From NCBI GenBank assembly GCA_018267915.1, contig JAFDXN010000025.1:372001-436000 (forward strand): a DNA stretch of 64,000 nt, given 5' to 3'. Every line of letters starts with the position of its first letter. Within the stretch, counting starts at the first letter, position 1. Both the position numbers and the translations under genes were made by a program. Positions 18,776 through 27,648 of the stretch are shown piece after piece. Origin of the DNA: Bacteroidota bacterium (GTDB lineage: Bacteria > Bacteroidota > Bacteroidia > Chitinophagales > Chitinophagaceae). The notes beneath the pieces were generated by a model. That model searched no databases, was not told where the DNA came from, and saw only the letters and a list, made by a program, of their open reading frames with translations.

Positions 18776-18783
18776 CAAATATA
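18776..18783 (-). promoter_or_regulatory. putative -7 box of the PagL-like pair
   Basis: TATATTTG on the minus strand, 13 bases before the start at 18763. It supports the shorter start and faces away from the DUF502 promoter about 70 bases upstream. Confidence 0.5.
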
Positions 18784-18851
18784 ATAAAGGCAAGTGCTGA
18801 AATGGCGAAAGGACAGATAAAAACCTTAAGACTGTATTAAGGCTATTCTTG

Positions 18852-18859
18852 TACCTTTG
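18852..18859 (+). promoter_or_regulatory. putative -7 box of the DUF502 gene
   Basis: TACCTTTG, matching TAnnTTTG, 21 bases before the start at 18881. Confidence 0.55.
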
Positions 18860-18880
18860 CCTTACTATTCGGAAAAACAA

Positions 18881-19483
18881 ATGCGACGTTTCGCGGCGGT
18901 ACTATTACGGTCATTTCTACAGGGCTTATTGATCCTGAGCCCGATCGCCATCACCGCCTACGTAATATATACTGTCTTCAGCAGTGTTGACAACCTGGTG
19001 CCTTACGTGCCGAGGGGTGTAGGATTTTTCATAATTGTTACAGTGGTAACTATTATCGGGTATCTGGGCACCCGCTTTTTTGTGGGCCGACTGCTTTTCG
19101 ACGGATTTGATTACCTGATGGAGCGGACACCCGGCATCAAGTATATATACACGTCGATCAAAGATGTGCTTGATTCATTTGTTGGCGACAAGAAACGGTT
19201 CAACAAGCCGGTTTGGGTGTGTGTGAACCAGAACCCCGAGATATGGCGAGTAGGCTTTATGACACAGCGCGACCTGGCCTCGCAGGGTATGCAGGGTAAG
19301 GTGGCCGTATACATGCCGCATGCCTATGCTATATCGGGCTGGGTAATTGTAGTAGAGGAAAAGTACATAAAACGCATGACCAAGATGAATGCAGCTGAAG
19401 CGATGAAATTTGCGGTGAGCGGCGGTATTACCAGCAGGGAAGACGAAAAAACCCATGAACGAGAACAGCCCAAAGAAGCATAA
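18881..19483 (+). CDS. DUF502 family membrane protein
   Basis: Protein of 200 residues with two membrane helices (near residues 8-30 and 45-65) followed by a soluble domain with the conserved TPGIKYIYTSIKDVLDSFVG and GWVIVVEE segments of DUF502. Function is unknown; relatives occur in many bacteria and in plants. The ATG at 18881 is chosen because the family begins with a short basic stretch just before the first helix and because of the -7 box at 18852. Its end overlaps serC by 29 bases, so the two are co-transcribed. Confidence 0.85.
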   Translation: MRRFAAVLLRSFLQGLLILSPIAITAYVIYTVFSSVDNLVPYVPRGVGFFIIVTVVTIIGYLGTRFFVGRLLFDGFDYLMERTPGIKYIYTSIKDVLDSFVGDKKRFNKPVWVCVNQNPEIWRVGFMTQRDLASQGMQGKVAVYMPHAYAISGWVIVVEEKYIKRMTKMNAAEAMKFAVSGGITSREDEKTHEREQPKEA

Positions 19484-20552
19484 AATAAATTTCGGCGGCG
19501 GTCCGGCAGCGTTACCGCCCGAGGTGTTTGCGGACGCATCTGAAGCCGTGCTGGATTACAATGGCACAGGCCTCTCGATACTGGAGATAGGCCACAGGAG
19601 CAAGGAATTCATGGCCATACTAGAAGAGTCGAAGGCAATAGTAAAAGAGCTGTGTGGCATCAACGAAGATTACGAAGTGCTGTGGCTGCACGGAGGTGGC
19701 AGGCTGCAGTTTGCGATGATACCTATGAATTTTTTGGGCGACAATGATACTGCAGGTTACATCGATAGTGGACACTGGGCTACGGAGGCAGCGGAATATG
19801 CCATGCACTATGGCGGAACAAACATAGTGAGCACATCGCGCGAAGGTAACTACGCGCAGCTACCAGCCTGGCCCAAACGGATAGACGGTAACCTGGCCTA
19901 CCTGCATTATACTACGAACAATACGATATACGGAACGCAATGGCATAAGATACCTGACTGCAATGTGCCGCTAGTAGCGGATATGAGCAGCGATATCTTC
20001 AGCAAGCAAATGGACTATAGCAAGTGCGCGCTTTTCTATGCGGCTGCACAAAAGAATATTGGTCCGGCCGGGGCGACACTGGTGGTGATGCGCAGGGACA
20101 TGGCAGAACGTATAAAACGTGACCTGCCGCCTATGCTGAGCTATAAGGCACAGATAGCGCAACATTCGGTGCTCAACACCTCGCCGGTTTTTGCGATCTA
20201 TACTTCTTTGCTGATGCTGCGCTGGACGAAGGCGAGAGGTATAGCAGCTATCGAACAGGAGAACAAAGAAAAAGCTGCACTGCTATATAGAGAGATAGAC
20301 CGTAATGGGTTGTTTGAAGCTGTGGTAAAAAAAGAAACGGACAGGAGTACGATGAATGTATGCTTTCGAATTAAGAATGAAGCACAAGAAAAAACATTTG
20401 TAAGTTTTTGCGAAAAGCGCAATATTACGGGCATAAGCGGGCATCGTTTTGTTGGGGGGTTCAGGGTATCCTTATATAATGCGATAAGGCTGGAGCACGT
20501 GGAGCGACTGGCGGAGGTGATGCGGGCGTTTGAATCTAATAACGATATTTGA
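19455..20552 (+). CDS. serC: phosphoserine aminotransferase SerC
   Basis: PLP enzyme that turns 3-phosphohydroxypyruvate into phosphoserine in serine synthesis, and acts in the pyridoxal phosphate pathway in some bacteria. It is 365 residues, the normal size. INFGGGPAALP near residue 11 is the family opening; GHRSKEF near 46 and HGGGRLQF near 79 are phosphate and substrate segments; Lys200 in AAAQKNIGPAG is the expected Schiff-base lysine. The gene overlaps DUF502 upstream and is followed 3 bases later by DUF1015. In many relatives serA sits between these two; it is missing here. Confidence 0.95.
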   Translation: MNENSPKKHKINFGGGPAALPPEVFADASEAVLDYNGTGLSILEIGHRSKEFMAILEESKAIVKELCGINEDYEVLWLHGGGRLQFAMIPMNFLGDNDTAGYIDSGHWATEAAEYAMHYGGTNIVSTSREGNYAQLPAWPKRIDGNLAYLHYTTNNTIYGTQWHKIPDCNVPLVADMSSDIFSKQMDYSKCALFYAAAQKNIGPAGATLVVMRRDMAERIKRDLPPMLSYKAQIAQHSVLNTSPVFAIYTSLLMLRWTKARGIAAIEQENKEKAALLYREIDRNGLFEAVVKKETDRSTMNVCFRIKNEAQEKTFVSFCEKRNITGISGHRFVGGFRVSLYNAIRLEHVERLAEVMRAFESNNDI

Positions 20553-20555
20553 GTA

Positions 20556-21797
20556 ATGGCGAGAATTATTCCATTCAAGGGGTTGCGGCCCAAAAAAGCA
20601 ATAGCGCCGCAGATGGCCACACTTCCTTATGACGTGGTGAATGTGGCGGAGGCAAGACAGTTCAGGAAGGAACCGTATAACTTTTATCATGTTACGCGTT
20701 CGGAGATAGATCTTTCTGAAAGCGTGGATGTGCATAGCCAGCAGGTATATGACAAAGCTGCAGAAACACTGGAGCAGTGGATGGCTGAAAAGATAATGGT
20801 ACAGGATAGTGAGCCCTGCTACTATATATACGAGCTGGTGATGAACGGCCGCTCGCAAACGGGGTTGATATGTGGCTCATCGTGCGATGACTATTTCGAA
20901 GGCGTTATTAAGAAGCATGAGTTTACACGGCCGGAGAAAGAGCTGGACCGCATCAATCACATCAAAACCACACGTGCGCAAACGGGCATTGTTTTCCTTG
21001 CATACAGGGACCAGGAGGATGTGCAAAGCATTATAGAGCACTGGAAGAACGACCATGAGGCAACGTATGATTTCGTAGCTGAAGACGGGATAAGACATAC
21101 CTTCTGGGTGGTGGACGACTATGCAAAGGTAGCAAGCATCACAAGGCTCTTTTCAGAGGAGGTACCCGCTACCTATATAGCTGATGGACACCACAGGGCT
21201 GCGTCGGCAGGGAAGGTGTGCCAGGAGATGCGCGATAATGGCATGTATATCACCGGTGATGAAGCCTTCAACTATTTCATTACCTGCATATTCCCCGAGA
21301 GCCAGCTGGAGATAATGGATTATAACCGCGTGGTGAAGGACCTCAACGGCATGAGTGAGGAGCAATTTCTCCATGCACTGGAAGAAGGCTTTGAAATAAC
21401 CCCACTGGTAAAAGAACAATACAAGCCCCGAAGCCTCCATGAATTTGGTATGTACGTGGGCGGTGAATGGTATAAACTGGTAGCCAAAAAAGGAACTTAT
21501 ACGGAAGACCCGATAGGGGTGCTGGACGTGAGCATACTGCAAAACAATGTGCTATCGAAGCTACTGAACATCAATGATCCGAGAGTGGACAAGCGTGTAG
21601 ACTTCGTGGGCGGCATACGCGGGCTGAATGAGCTGGAAAAAAGAGTGGACAGCGGGGATATGGCCGCAGCATTCGCCTGCTACCCTGTGAGCATACAGCA
21701 ACTATTCAACATAGCCGACAGCGGCTATGTAATGCCACCTAAAAGCACCTGGTTTGAGCCGAAGCTGAGGGATGGGCTTGTGGTGTATTTGATATAA
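20556..21797 (+). CDS. DUF1015 family protein
   Basis: Protein of 413 residues that begins MARIIPFKGLRPKKAIAPQM and contains the ADGHHRAASA segment near residue 207, both typical of DUF1015. Cytoplasmic. The family often lies beside serine biosynthesis genes, as here with serC, but its biochemical activity is not established to my knowledge. Spacing to serC is 3 bases. Confidence 0.88.
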   Translation: MARIIPFKGLRPKKAIAPQMATLPYDVVNVAEARQFRKEPYNFYHVTRSEIDLSESVDVHSQQVYDKAAETLEQWMAEKIMVQDSEPCYYIYELVMNGRSQTGLICGSSCDDYFEGVIKKHEFTRPEKELDRINHIKTTRAQTGIVFLAYRDQEDVQSIIEHWKNDHEATYDFVAEDGIRHTFWVVDDYAKVASITRLFSEEVPATYIADGHHRAASAGKVCQEMRDNGMYITGDEAFNYFITCIFPESQLEIMDYNRVVKDLNGMSEEQFLHALEEGFEITPLVKEQYKPRSLHEFGMYVGGEWYKLVAKKGTYTEDPIGVLDVSILQNNVLSKLLNINDPRVDKRVDFVGGIRGLNELEKRVDSGDMAAAFACYPVSIQQLFNIADSGYVMPPKSTWFEPKLRDGLVVYLI

Positions 21798-21872
21798 CCC
21801 CCCTGCCCCCCGAAAGGGGAACTATTTTTGTATGAATTGTGCAGAGCTCTAAATAAACAACAAGCACGCCTT

Positions 21873-22862
21873 ATGGAATACAGGAGAATGGGTAGAACGG
21901 GATTGCAACTCAGTGTGCTGTCCTATGGATCGTGGGTGACATTTGCCAAGCAGATAGACGATAGTGTGTCGGACAGGCTGATGAGCATTGCTTACGAACA
22001 TGGTATCAACTTCTTTGACAATGCAGAAGTTTATTCGCGTGGCGAGTCGGAGCTGATGATGGGCAGAGTATTGAAAAAGAAAAACTGGGAGCGATCGTCG
22101 TACGTGGTATCGAGCAAAGTGTTCTGGGGTTGGCATGGGGAGAAAAGCTGGCCCACCCAGAAAGGGCTGAGCCGCAAGCATATAATGGAAGCCTGCCACG
22201 AAGCGCTGGAGAGATTCCAACTGGAATACCTTGACTTGTTCTTCTGCCACAGGCCCGACAGGGATGTGCCGATAGAGGAAGTGGTGCGCACGATGAACAC
22301 GCTGATACAACAAGGCAAAATATTTTACTGGGGCACGAGTGAGTGGACGGGTGCTGAGATAATGGAAGCGCACATGGTAGCTAAAGAGCTGGGGCTAGAG
22401 GGCCCCGCGATGGAGCAACCGCAATACAATATGTTCGAAAGGCACAAGGTAGAGTCGGACTATATGCCGATCTTTAAAAACATAGGGCTTGGGACTACGA
22501 TATGGAGCCCGCTTGCTTCAGGGCTCTTAACGGGTAAATATAACAATGGCGTACCGGAAGGATCGCGACTGGCGCTAGAAGGATTTGAATGGTTGAAAGA
22601 CCGGACGCTGCAGGAAGGAAGGATAGAGAAAGTGAAGCAACTTGGAACAATTGCCGAAGAGCTGAACACGTCAATGGCGACGCTGGCCATAGCCTGGTGC
22701 ATCAGCAACCCGAATGTGACAACAGCAATACTGGGCGCAACGAAAGAACAACAACTGGAAGAAAACCTGAAGGCGCTTGAGGTATATCCGAAGCTAACGA
22801 CAGAAGTGAAGGACAGGATAGATGCAATAATGGGGACGAAGCCGGTATTTCAAACGTATTAG
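21873..22862 (+). CDS. aldo/keto reductase (voltage-gated K+ channel beta-subunit type)
   Basis: NADPH-dependent oxidoreductase of about 329 residues with the (beta/alpha)8 aldo/keto reductase pattern. MEYRRMGRTGLQLSVLSYGSW is the opening strand; FFDNAEVYSRGESE holds the catalytic Asp/Tyr; LDLFFCHRPD the catalytic His; NVTTAILGATKEQQLEEN near the end binds the cofactor phosphate. The start at 21873 is preferred over the in-frame 21828 since it gives the family N-terminus. Substrate unknown. No clear operon partner; it follows DUF1015 after a 75-base gap. Confidence 0.92.
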   Translation: MEYRRMGRTGLQLSVLSYGSWVTFAKQIDDSVSDRLMSIAYEHGINFFDNAEVYSRGESELMMGRVLKKKNWERSSYVVSSKVFWGWHGEKSWPTQKGLSRKHIMEACHEALERFQLEYLDLFFCHRPDRDVPIEEVVRTMNTLIQQGKIFYWGTSEWTGAEIMEAHMVAKELGLEGPAMEQPQYNMFERHKVESDYMPIFKNIGLGTTIWSPLASGLLTGKYNNGVPEGSRLALEGFEWLKDRTLQEGRIEKVKQLGTIAEELNTSMATLAIAWCISNPNVTTAILGATKEQQLEENLKALEVYPKLTTEVKDRIDAIMGTKPVFQTY

Positions 22863-22879
22863 AGACTGATGAAGATATT

Positions 22880-22896
22880 TTGTCCCTAAGGGACAA
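22880..22896. repeat. small palindrome TTGTCCC-TAA-GGGACAA (copy 1)
   Basis: Seventeen-base near-perfect palindrome in the gap after the aldo/keto reductase. A second, similar one lies 35 bases further on. It could form a short hairpin or be a bound operator. Confidence 0.5.
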
Positions 22897-22930
22897 TGTG
22901 CGGCCGGGATTAATGGTTTCTACCGGTATG

Positions 22931-22946
22931 TTGTCCCAAAGGGACA
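22931..22946. repeat. small palindrome TTGTCCC-AAA-GGGACA (copy 2)
   Basis: Second copy of the TGTCCC/GGGACA palindrome, differing in the centre. Function unknown. Confidence 0.5.
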
Positions 22947-23014
22947 GCGCGTAATAAGAACTTTGCAGCCCCAACAGCATTTAACCCCAAACAGTATTTA
23001 TCTAAAACAGAGAT

Positions 23015-23034
23015 CCCGCAGCAGACGCTGCGGG
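23015..23034. terminator. hairpin between aldo/keto reductase and DUF6496 genes
   Basis: Perfect 8-bp stem CCCGCAGC/GCTGCGGG with a 4-base loop, flanked by further pairing AGAT/ATCT. It lies between two convergent genes and could end either transcript. The T-tracts are weak. Confidence 0.4.
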
Positions 23035-23074
23035 AATCTCGTTTATATTAAAACGCCCTATCTTTTCTGAAGTC

Positions 23075-23302
23075 CTAGCGGGTGCCGGGGCTTCGTTTTG
23101 AACCTGTCTTTTTTGTTTTGGAAGAGGATTTGCGCGGCACCTTTGCACCACCTTCCCGCGCTTCAGATAGGCCAATTGCTATAGCCTGCCTTGGATCGGT
23201 GACCTTTTTGCCTGAACGGCCGCTGGTTAGTTGGCCCTCCTTCATTTCGTGCATTGCCTCTTCCACTTTTTCCGATGCCTTTTTAGAATACTTGCGTGGC
23301 AT
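23075..23302 (-). CDS. DUF6496 small basic protein
   Basis: Protein of 75 residues starting MPRKYSKKASEKVEEAMHE, very rich in Lys, Arg and Ser, with the segment DPRQAIAIGLSEAR near residue 40 that is typical of DUF6496. The basic, Ser/Lys-rich tail suggests nucleic-acid binding, but this is not shown. The start at 23302 is chosen because the longer form to 23401 adds a hydrophobic stretch out of character with the family. No partner gene is evident. Confidence 0.75.
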   Translation of the reverse strand: MPRKYSKKASEKVEEAMHEMKEGQLTSGRSGKKVTDPRQAIAIGLSEAREGGAKVPRKSSSKTKKTGSKRSPGTR

Positions 23303-23446
23303 AATGGTTATGCTTTTGCTGTAAGGACAAAAAAATTGTACCAAGGGTACATGCCAGTAGCTTTGAAGCAGCAGAACAATGCTGTGAGGAATAAAATGCA
23401 CATGAAGGCGGGGTATAGATTTTGAATGGTGTAGCGAAAAGCCAGT

Positions 23447-24403
23447 ATGGTACCAAGCCTGAAAACGTATTTTGGCGTGTTGAAAGCCACGGTGAAAGAA
23501 TTTATAGACGACAATGCAACGAAGCTAAGTGCATCGCTGGCCTATTATACGGTATTTTCGATAGGGCCGTTGCTCTTGGTGATGGTTACCGTTGCCGGCC
23601 TTTTTTTTAAGCAAACAAATATTACCGGGCGCGTGTATCATCAGATGCAATACCTGGTGGGCACACAAGGTGCGGACCAGATGAAAAGTATCCTGGAAAA
23701 TATCTCGCAACAGAATAATGGCTCGCTATTTGGCATCGTTGGTATTATCGTGCTCATATTTGGTGCAACCGGCGTTTTTGTGGAGATACAGACCTCCATC
23801 AATTATATCTGGTCGATAAAAGCAAAACCACAGAAGGGCTGGCTGGAGTTTATACGCAACCGGCTTTTGTCTTTTTCGCTTATAATAGGAATTGGCTTTC
23901 TGCTGATAGTGTCGCTCCTCATCAATGCTATTATGGATGCACTAACCGGAAGACTGGAGCATTTTCTGGGAGATGCGAATACGGTGTTGTTGAAAATAAT
24001 CAGTGTCGTGCTTTTGTACCTGGTTATCTCTGTACTTTTTGCAGTGATATACAAAGTGTTGCCTGATGCCACAATTAGCTGGCGTGACGCTTTTACCGGA
24101 TCGTTTTTCACAGGTATACTTTTCCTTGTGGGAAAATTCCTGATCGGAGTGTATCTCGGCAATTCGCAGTTCAGCAGCACTTATGGCGCAGCGGCATCCA
24201 TTATTATCATTCTCACCTGGGTGTATTATTCATCGATCATTTTATATTTCGGGGCGGAGTTCACCAAGATCTATTCAGTAAAAGTGGGGCGTGGCATTAA
24301 GCCTTACCGGACAGCCGTTTTCATAGTAAAACGCGAAGCGAAGGAATTGCCGGAGAGCAAGAAAGATCCGATCCACAATCCCGCGAACCGGCAGGAACTA
24401 TGA
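23447..24403 (+). CDS. YihY/BrkB family inner-membrane protein
   Basis: Protein of 318 residues with about six membrane helices. The family signature includes LSASLAYYTVFSIGPLLLVM near residue 28, SINYIWSIKAKP near 112, and the C-terminal YSSIILYFGAEFTKIYS near 260, which is strongly conserved. The role of the family is unclear (an early link to RNase BN was mistaken). The C-terminal tail is basic and cytoplasmic. Its last codons overlap the convergent flippase gene by six bases. Confidence 0.9.
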   Translation: MVPSLKTYFGVLKATVKEFIDDNATKLSASLAYYTVFSIGPLLLVMVTVAGLFFKQTNITGRVYHQMQYLVGTQGADQMKSILENISQQNNGSLFGIVGIIVLIFGATGVFVEIQTSINYIWSIKAKPQKGWLEFIRNRLLSFSLIIGIGFLLIVSLLINAIMDALTGRLEHFLGDANTVLLKIISVVLLYLVISVLFAVIYKVLPDATISWRDAFTGSFFTGILFLVGKFLIGVYLGNSQFSSTYGAAASIIIILTWVYYSSIILYFGAEFTKIYSVKVGRGIKPYRTAVFIVKREAKELPESKKDPIHNPANRQEL

Positions 24404-25849
24404 GTTTCTTTTTTCCAGGAGCTGTTTGATAGCTGCGACTGAAACAAAGCGGAAGGCGAAGATGAAAATAAGGCAGGAAGCGCCAAAAATAACAAGTTGG
24501 CCCATCCAATTGAACGGAAGTGATGTGGCAGCATAGCCCGCACACGCGATCAAAATAATATAGCCCAGGTGAGCTGCGGCCCAGCGGATGTTTTTAGGAA
24601 GCTGAACGGTTCTGCTGGCGAAAAAGATATAAAATAATGCGACGGCATACTGTGTGATCACGCTGGTGATAGCAGCGCCTTTGGCCTGCCAATGAGGGAT
24701 CATGTAGCAATTGAGGCTTAGGTTGATAACAACGGCAATGAAAGCAATCTTATTAAGGAGCCTGAGGTTACCGTTTGCAGTAAGCACAGTGGAATAAACG
24801 AAAGTGATGCAGAAGGCAGGAAACGTAGACATATACCAGGCGAAGACCTCTGCGTCATAGGCACCGGAGTTTCTGTAAAGGAGATGCATGATGGGTGCAC
24901 CAAAGAATACAGCCGCAACGGCGATCATAAATGCTATGGGCAGCATGATATTCACGGCAAGCTTGACGATCGGTTGCACGGCCTGCCGCTCAACCAGCAT
25001 GCGCGCAAACAGCGGCAATAACATGGTGGCGAACATCTGTCCAAATTGATTGGCAATATCAAGCAGTCGGTATCCTTCAGCGTAGATGCCTGCCTGTTCG
25101 TCACCGTTGCTGCCGCAAAGGCGATCTATAAGAGGAGCATCGGCACGGGTATATATTGACATGAGGAAGATGAGCAGCGCGTAAGGAAAGCTCTGTTTGA
25201 TAATGGCATAGATGGAGGGCAGGTGAAAGGTGAAGCGCAGCTTTACGTGGGCGATGCGCCGCAGAACGAAGAAGGCGATGATCGTGGCCACTCCATAGCA
25301 GATTATCTGCGCCAGGACAAACCACTCGATCTTGAAACTTGCGGAAGTAGCCGGATACAGCAGTAAAAAACCACAAACCAGTATCATGAGGAAGCGGTCA
25401 CTGATGGAGAGAATTCCGTCAGTTTTAAAATGATGCAGGCCAGAGACATTGCTGCGGATGAACTGGAGCATTGTGTTGAGTGCCTGGATCATCAGCACAC
25501 CAGCGAGCATGTATATCTGCCAGCCGCGGTAGCCCAAGGCGAAACCAAATGCGCAGGTGAGCGCGGTGTATAGTACAACGAGTATTAGCCGTGCAGAAAG
25601 CATGGAAGGGAAAATCTCCTTGATCTTGTCGGGGTGCTGGGATATAGTACGGCTGTTATAGTTGATAAGGCCGAAGTCAAGGATGATCTGGAAGATGACC
25701 CCGAGATTAAATAGTGCCTGGTAAGTACCGTAGGAAGCGTGGCCAACCCTGTTTTGCACCGTTCTGTCGATCAGGAAGACCCATGCGGGCTTCACCAACA
25801 TATTAACGGTTATTATAAACAGTATGTTTTTTACGAAAAAACGGCGCAT
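24398..25849 (-). CDS. oligosaccharide flippase (Wzx/MATE-like)
   Basis: Integral membrane protein of 483 residues with 12-14 predicted helices, resembling polysaccharide biosynthesis flippases of the MOP superfamily. Conserved points include an early GTYQALFNLG segment, RADAPLIDRLCG near 235 and the paired helices in the C-terminal half. It would move lipid-linked oligosaccharide units across the inner membrane. The divergent neighbour is a glycosyltransferase, which supports a role in exopolysaccharide or O-antigen synthesis. No wzy or other cluster genes are nearby. Confidence 0.85.
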   Translation of the reverse strand: MRRFFVKNILFIITVNMLVKPAWVFLIDRTVQNRVGHASYGTYQALFNLGVIFQIILDFGLINYNSRTISQHPDKIKEIFPSMLSARLILVVLYTALTCAFGFALGYRGWQIYMLAGVLMIQALNTMLQFIRSNVSGLHHFKTDGILSISDRFLMILVCGFLLLYPATSASFKIEWFVLAQIICYGVATIIAFFVLRRIAHVKLRFTFHLPSIYAIIKQSFPYALLIFLMSIYTRADAPLIDRLCGSNGDEQAGIYAEGYRLLDIANQFGQMFATMLLPLFARMLVERQAVQPIVKLAVNIMLPIAFMIAVAAVFFGAPIMHLLYRNSGAYDAEVFAWYMSTFPAFCITFVYSTVLTANGNLRLLNKIAFIAVVINLSLNCYMIPHWQAKGAAITSVITQYAVALFYIFFASRTVQLPKNIRWAAAHLGYIILIACAGYAATSLPFNWMGQLVIFGASCLIFIFAFRFVSVAAIKQLLEKRNS

Positions 25850-25878
25850 CCCTTTAAGGGTATAAAGCTGTAAAATTA

Positions 25879-25886
25879 TATTTTTG
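25879..25886 (+). promoter_or_regulatory. putative -7 box of the glycosyltransferase gene
   Basis: TATTTTTG, matching TAnnTTTG, 13 bases before the start codon. Confidence 0.5.
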
Positions 25887-25899
25887 CCGCCTAATAGCT

Positions 25900-27027
25900 A
25901 TGCGCATTGCAGTAAATACCCGGTTGTTATTAAAAGGAAAACTGGAAGGTATTGGTTGGTTCACCTATCAAACGCTGGAGCGTATAGTTCGGAAGCATCC
26001 GGAGCACGAGTTCATTTTCTTTTTCGACAGGCCTTACGATCCGGATTTCGTGTTTGCCCCTAATGTGACCCCAGTGGTGGTTGGGCCGCAGGCGCGGCAC
26101 CCGATCCTTTTCTACATTTGGTTTGAGTGGCGGATACCCTACCTGCTGCGCAAATACAAGGCGGACCTGTTCCTGTCGACAGACGGGCATGGATCGCTAA
26201 GGGCTAACACCCCCTCCTGCCTGGTGATACATGACCTGGCGTTTGAGCATTACCCTGAGCATTTTAAGCTGAGCCACAGGCTGTACTGGCGATATTATAC
26301 ACCGAAGTTTGCGCGGAAGGCTACACGAATAGGAACAGTTTCCACCTATTCTAAGGAAGACATCAGCAAGCACTATGGTGTGCCGCCCGAACGAATAGAC
26401 GTGATCTATAATGGTGCGCATGACGAATACCATCCGCTGAACTGGGATGAGCGTGAGGCTGTAAAAAAGCAGTACGCAGACGGTAGTGAGTATTTTGTAT
26501 TTGCCGGCGCACTACATCCACGCAAGAATATTGTGAACCTGCTGAAAGCCTTTATAGCTTTCAAGAAGAAACAGCGGAGCAATATGAAGCTCGTGATAGT
26601 GGGACGGATGGCCTGGAAGTATGAGGAGGTGCAGGAGATGAAAGAAACCATGCCCTTCAAAGAAGATGTGAAATGGGTGGGCTATATGAATGTGGATGAA
26701 CTATCGAAAGTGATAGGTGGAGCTTACGCACTGGTGTATGTATCGCTGTTTGAAGGATTTGGTATACCCATACTGGAAGCCATGCAATGCAATGTGCCTG
26801 CGATAGTTAGTAATACCTCGTCGATGCCGGAGGTGGCGGGAGATGCCGCGCTATTGGTGGACCCGACCGATGTGGATGATATTGCTGCGAAGATGGAGCT
26901 GATCTTTAAGGACGAACTTCTACGCAAAAAGCTGATCGACGCTGCGCAGGTTCAAGTACAAAAATTCACTTGGGAGAAATCGGCACAGCGGCTGTGGGAC
27001 AGCATGATGAAGTGTCTTGAAAAATAA
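25900..27027 (+). CDS. family 4-type glycosyltransferase
   Basis: Protein of 375 residues with a GT-B fold. N-terminal MRIAVNTRLLLKGKLEGIGW opens the acceptor domain; the C-terminal donor-binding domain has FAGALHPRKNIVNLLKA near residue 205 and the key EGFGIPILEAMQCNVPAIVSN stretch near 285, where the Glu pair contacts the sugar nucleotide. It would transfer a hexose to a growing glycan. Cytoplasmic or peripheral to the inner membrane. Divergent from the flippase gene, 50 bases away. Confidence 0.92.
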   Translation: MRIAVNTRLLLKGKLEGIGWFTYQTLERIVRKHPEHEFIFFFDRPYDPDFVFAPNVTPVVVGPQARHPILFYIWFEWRIPYLLRKYKADLFLSTDGHGSLRANTPSCLVIHDLAFEHYPEHFKLSHRLYWRYYTPKFARKATRIGTVSTYSKEDISKHYGVPPERIDVIYNGAHDEYHPLNWDEREAVKKQYADGSEYFVFAGALHPRKNIVNLLKAFIAFKKKQRSNMKLVIVGRMAWKYEEVQEMKETMPFKEDVKWVGYMNVDELSKVIGGAYALVYVSLFEGFGIPILEAMQCNVPAIVSNTSSMPEVAGDAALLVDPTDVDDIAAKMELIFKDELLRKKLIDAAQVQVQKFTWEKSAQRLWDSMMKCLEK

Positions 27028-27030
27028 GCG

Positions 27031-27594
27031 CTACTGTCCCAGCAAATACTCGATAACACGCGGATAGTAAAAATGCTCGAGCTTGTGGATACGCTCTGCA
27101 AGGCTATCGGCTGTGTCGCCGGAATTCACCGGACAACGCGCCTGTAAAATGATGTTACCGCTGTCGTACACTTCGTTGACATAGTGAATGGTAATGCCCG
27201 ACTCGGCATCCCTGGCGTTTAGCACTGCATTGTGTACGTGATGCCCATACATGCCTTTGCCACCATAGAGGGGCAGGAGTGCCGGATGGATATTTATTAT
27301 TTTTTCCGGAAAGGTCTTTATCAAGGAGTCGGGGACCTTCCAAAGAAAGCCGGCCAGCACCAGCAGTGAAGGCTTGTACTCCATAAGTTGCTCAACGAGC
27401 AAAGTTTCGCCGAATGTTTTTTTACCTATTACCAGGAATGGGATGCGCTCTTCCTCAGCGACCGCGATAACACCCGCATCGGCTTTATTGCTCACAATCA
27501 GTGCGACCCGGGCATTGCCGTTGGTTTTAAAGTGATCAATAATAGCCCGGGCGTTGGAACCGCGGCCTGAAGCGAAAATGACGATTGAGTGCAT
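27031..27594 (-). CDS. purN: phosphoribosylglycinamide formyltransferase PurN
   Basis: Third step of de novo purine synthesis, using 10-formyl-tetrahydrofolate. The start at 27594 begins MHSIVIFASGRGSNARAII with the phosphate-binding loop. The catalytic N-H-D set is seen as IINIHPALLPLYGG (Asn and His) and the Asp in YDSGNIILQ. About 187 residues, the usual length. It is convergent with the glycosyltransferase and divergent from the S4-domain gene. Confidence 0.95.
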   Translation of the reverse strand: MHSIVIFASGRGSNARAIIDHFKTNGNARVALIVSNKADAGVIAVAEEERIPFLVIGKKTFGETLLVEQLMEYKPSLLVLAGFLWKVPDSLIKTFPEKIINIHPALLPLYGGKGMYGHHVHNAVLNARDAESGITIHYVNEVYDSGNIILQARCPVNSGDTADSLAERIHKLEHFYYPRVIEYLLGQ

Positions 27595-27623
27595 AACAGA
27601 ATACAAAAGTCGGGGTTCGGGCT

Positions 27624-27631
27624 TAATTTTG
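27624..27631 (+). promoter_or_regulatory. putative -7 box of the S4-domain gene
   Basis: TAATTTTG, matching TAnnTTTG, 17 bases before the ATG at 27649. Confidence 0.5.
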
Positions 27632-27648
27632 CAAAGTATAGGTATAAT

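Noticed and set aside
16473..18783. The two PagL-like genes as one gene split by a frameshift
   Set aside because: Each has its own signal peptide, full-length barrel and stop, and they align with each other along their whole length. They are tandem copies.
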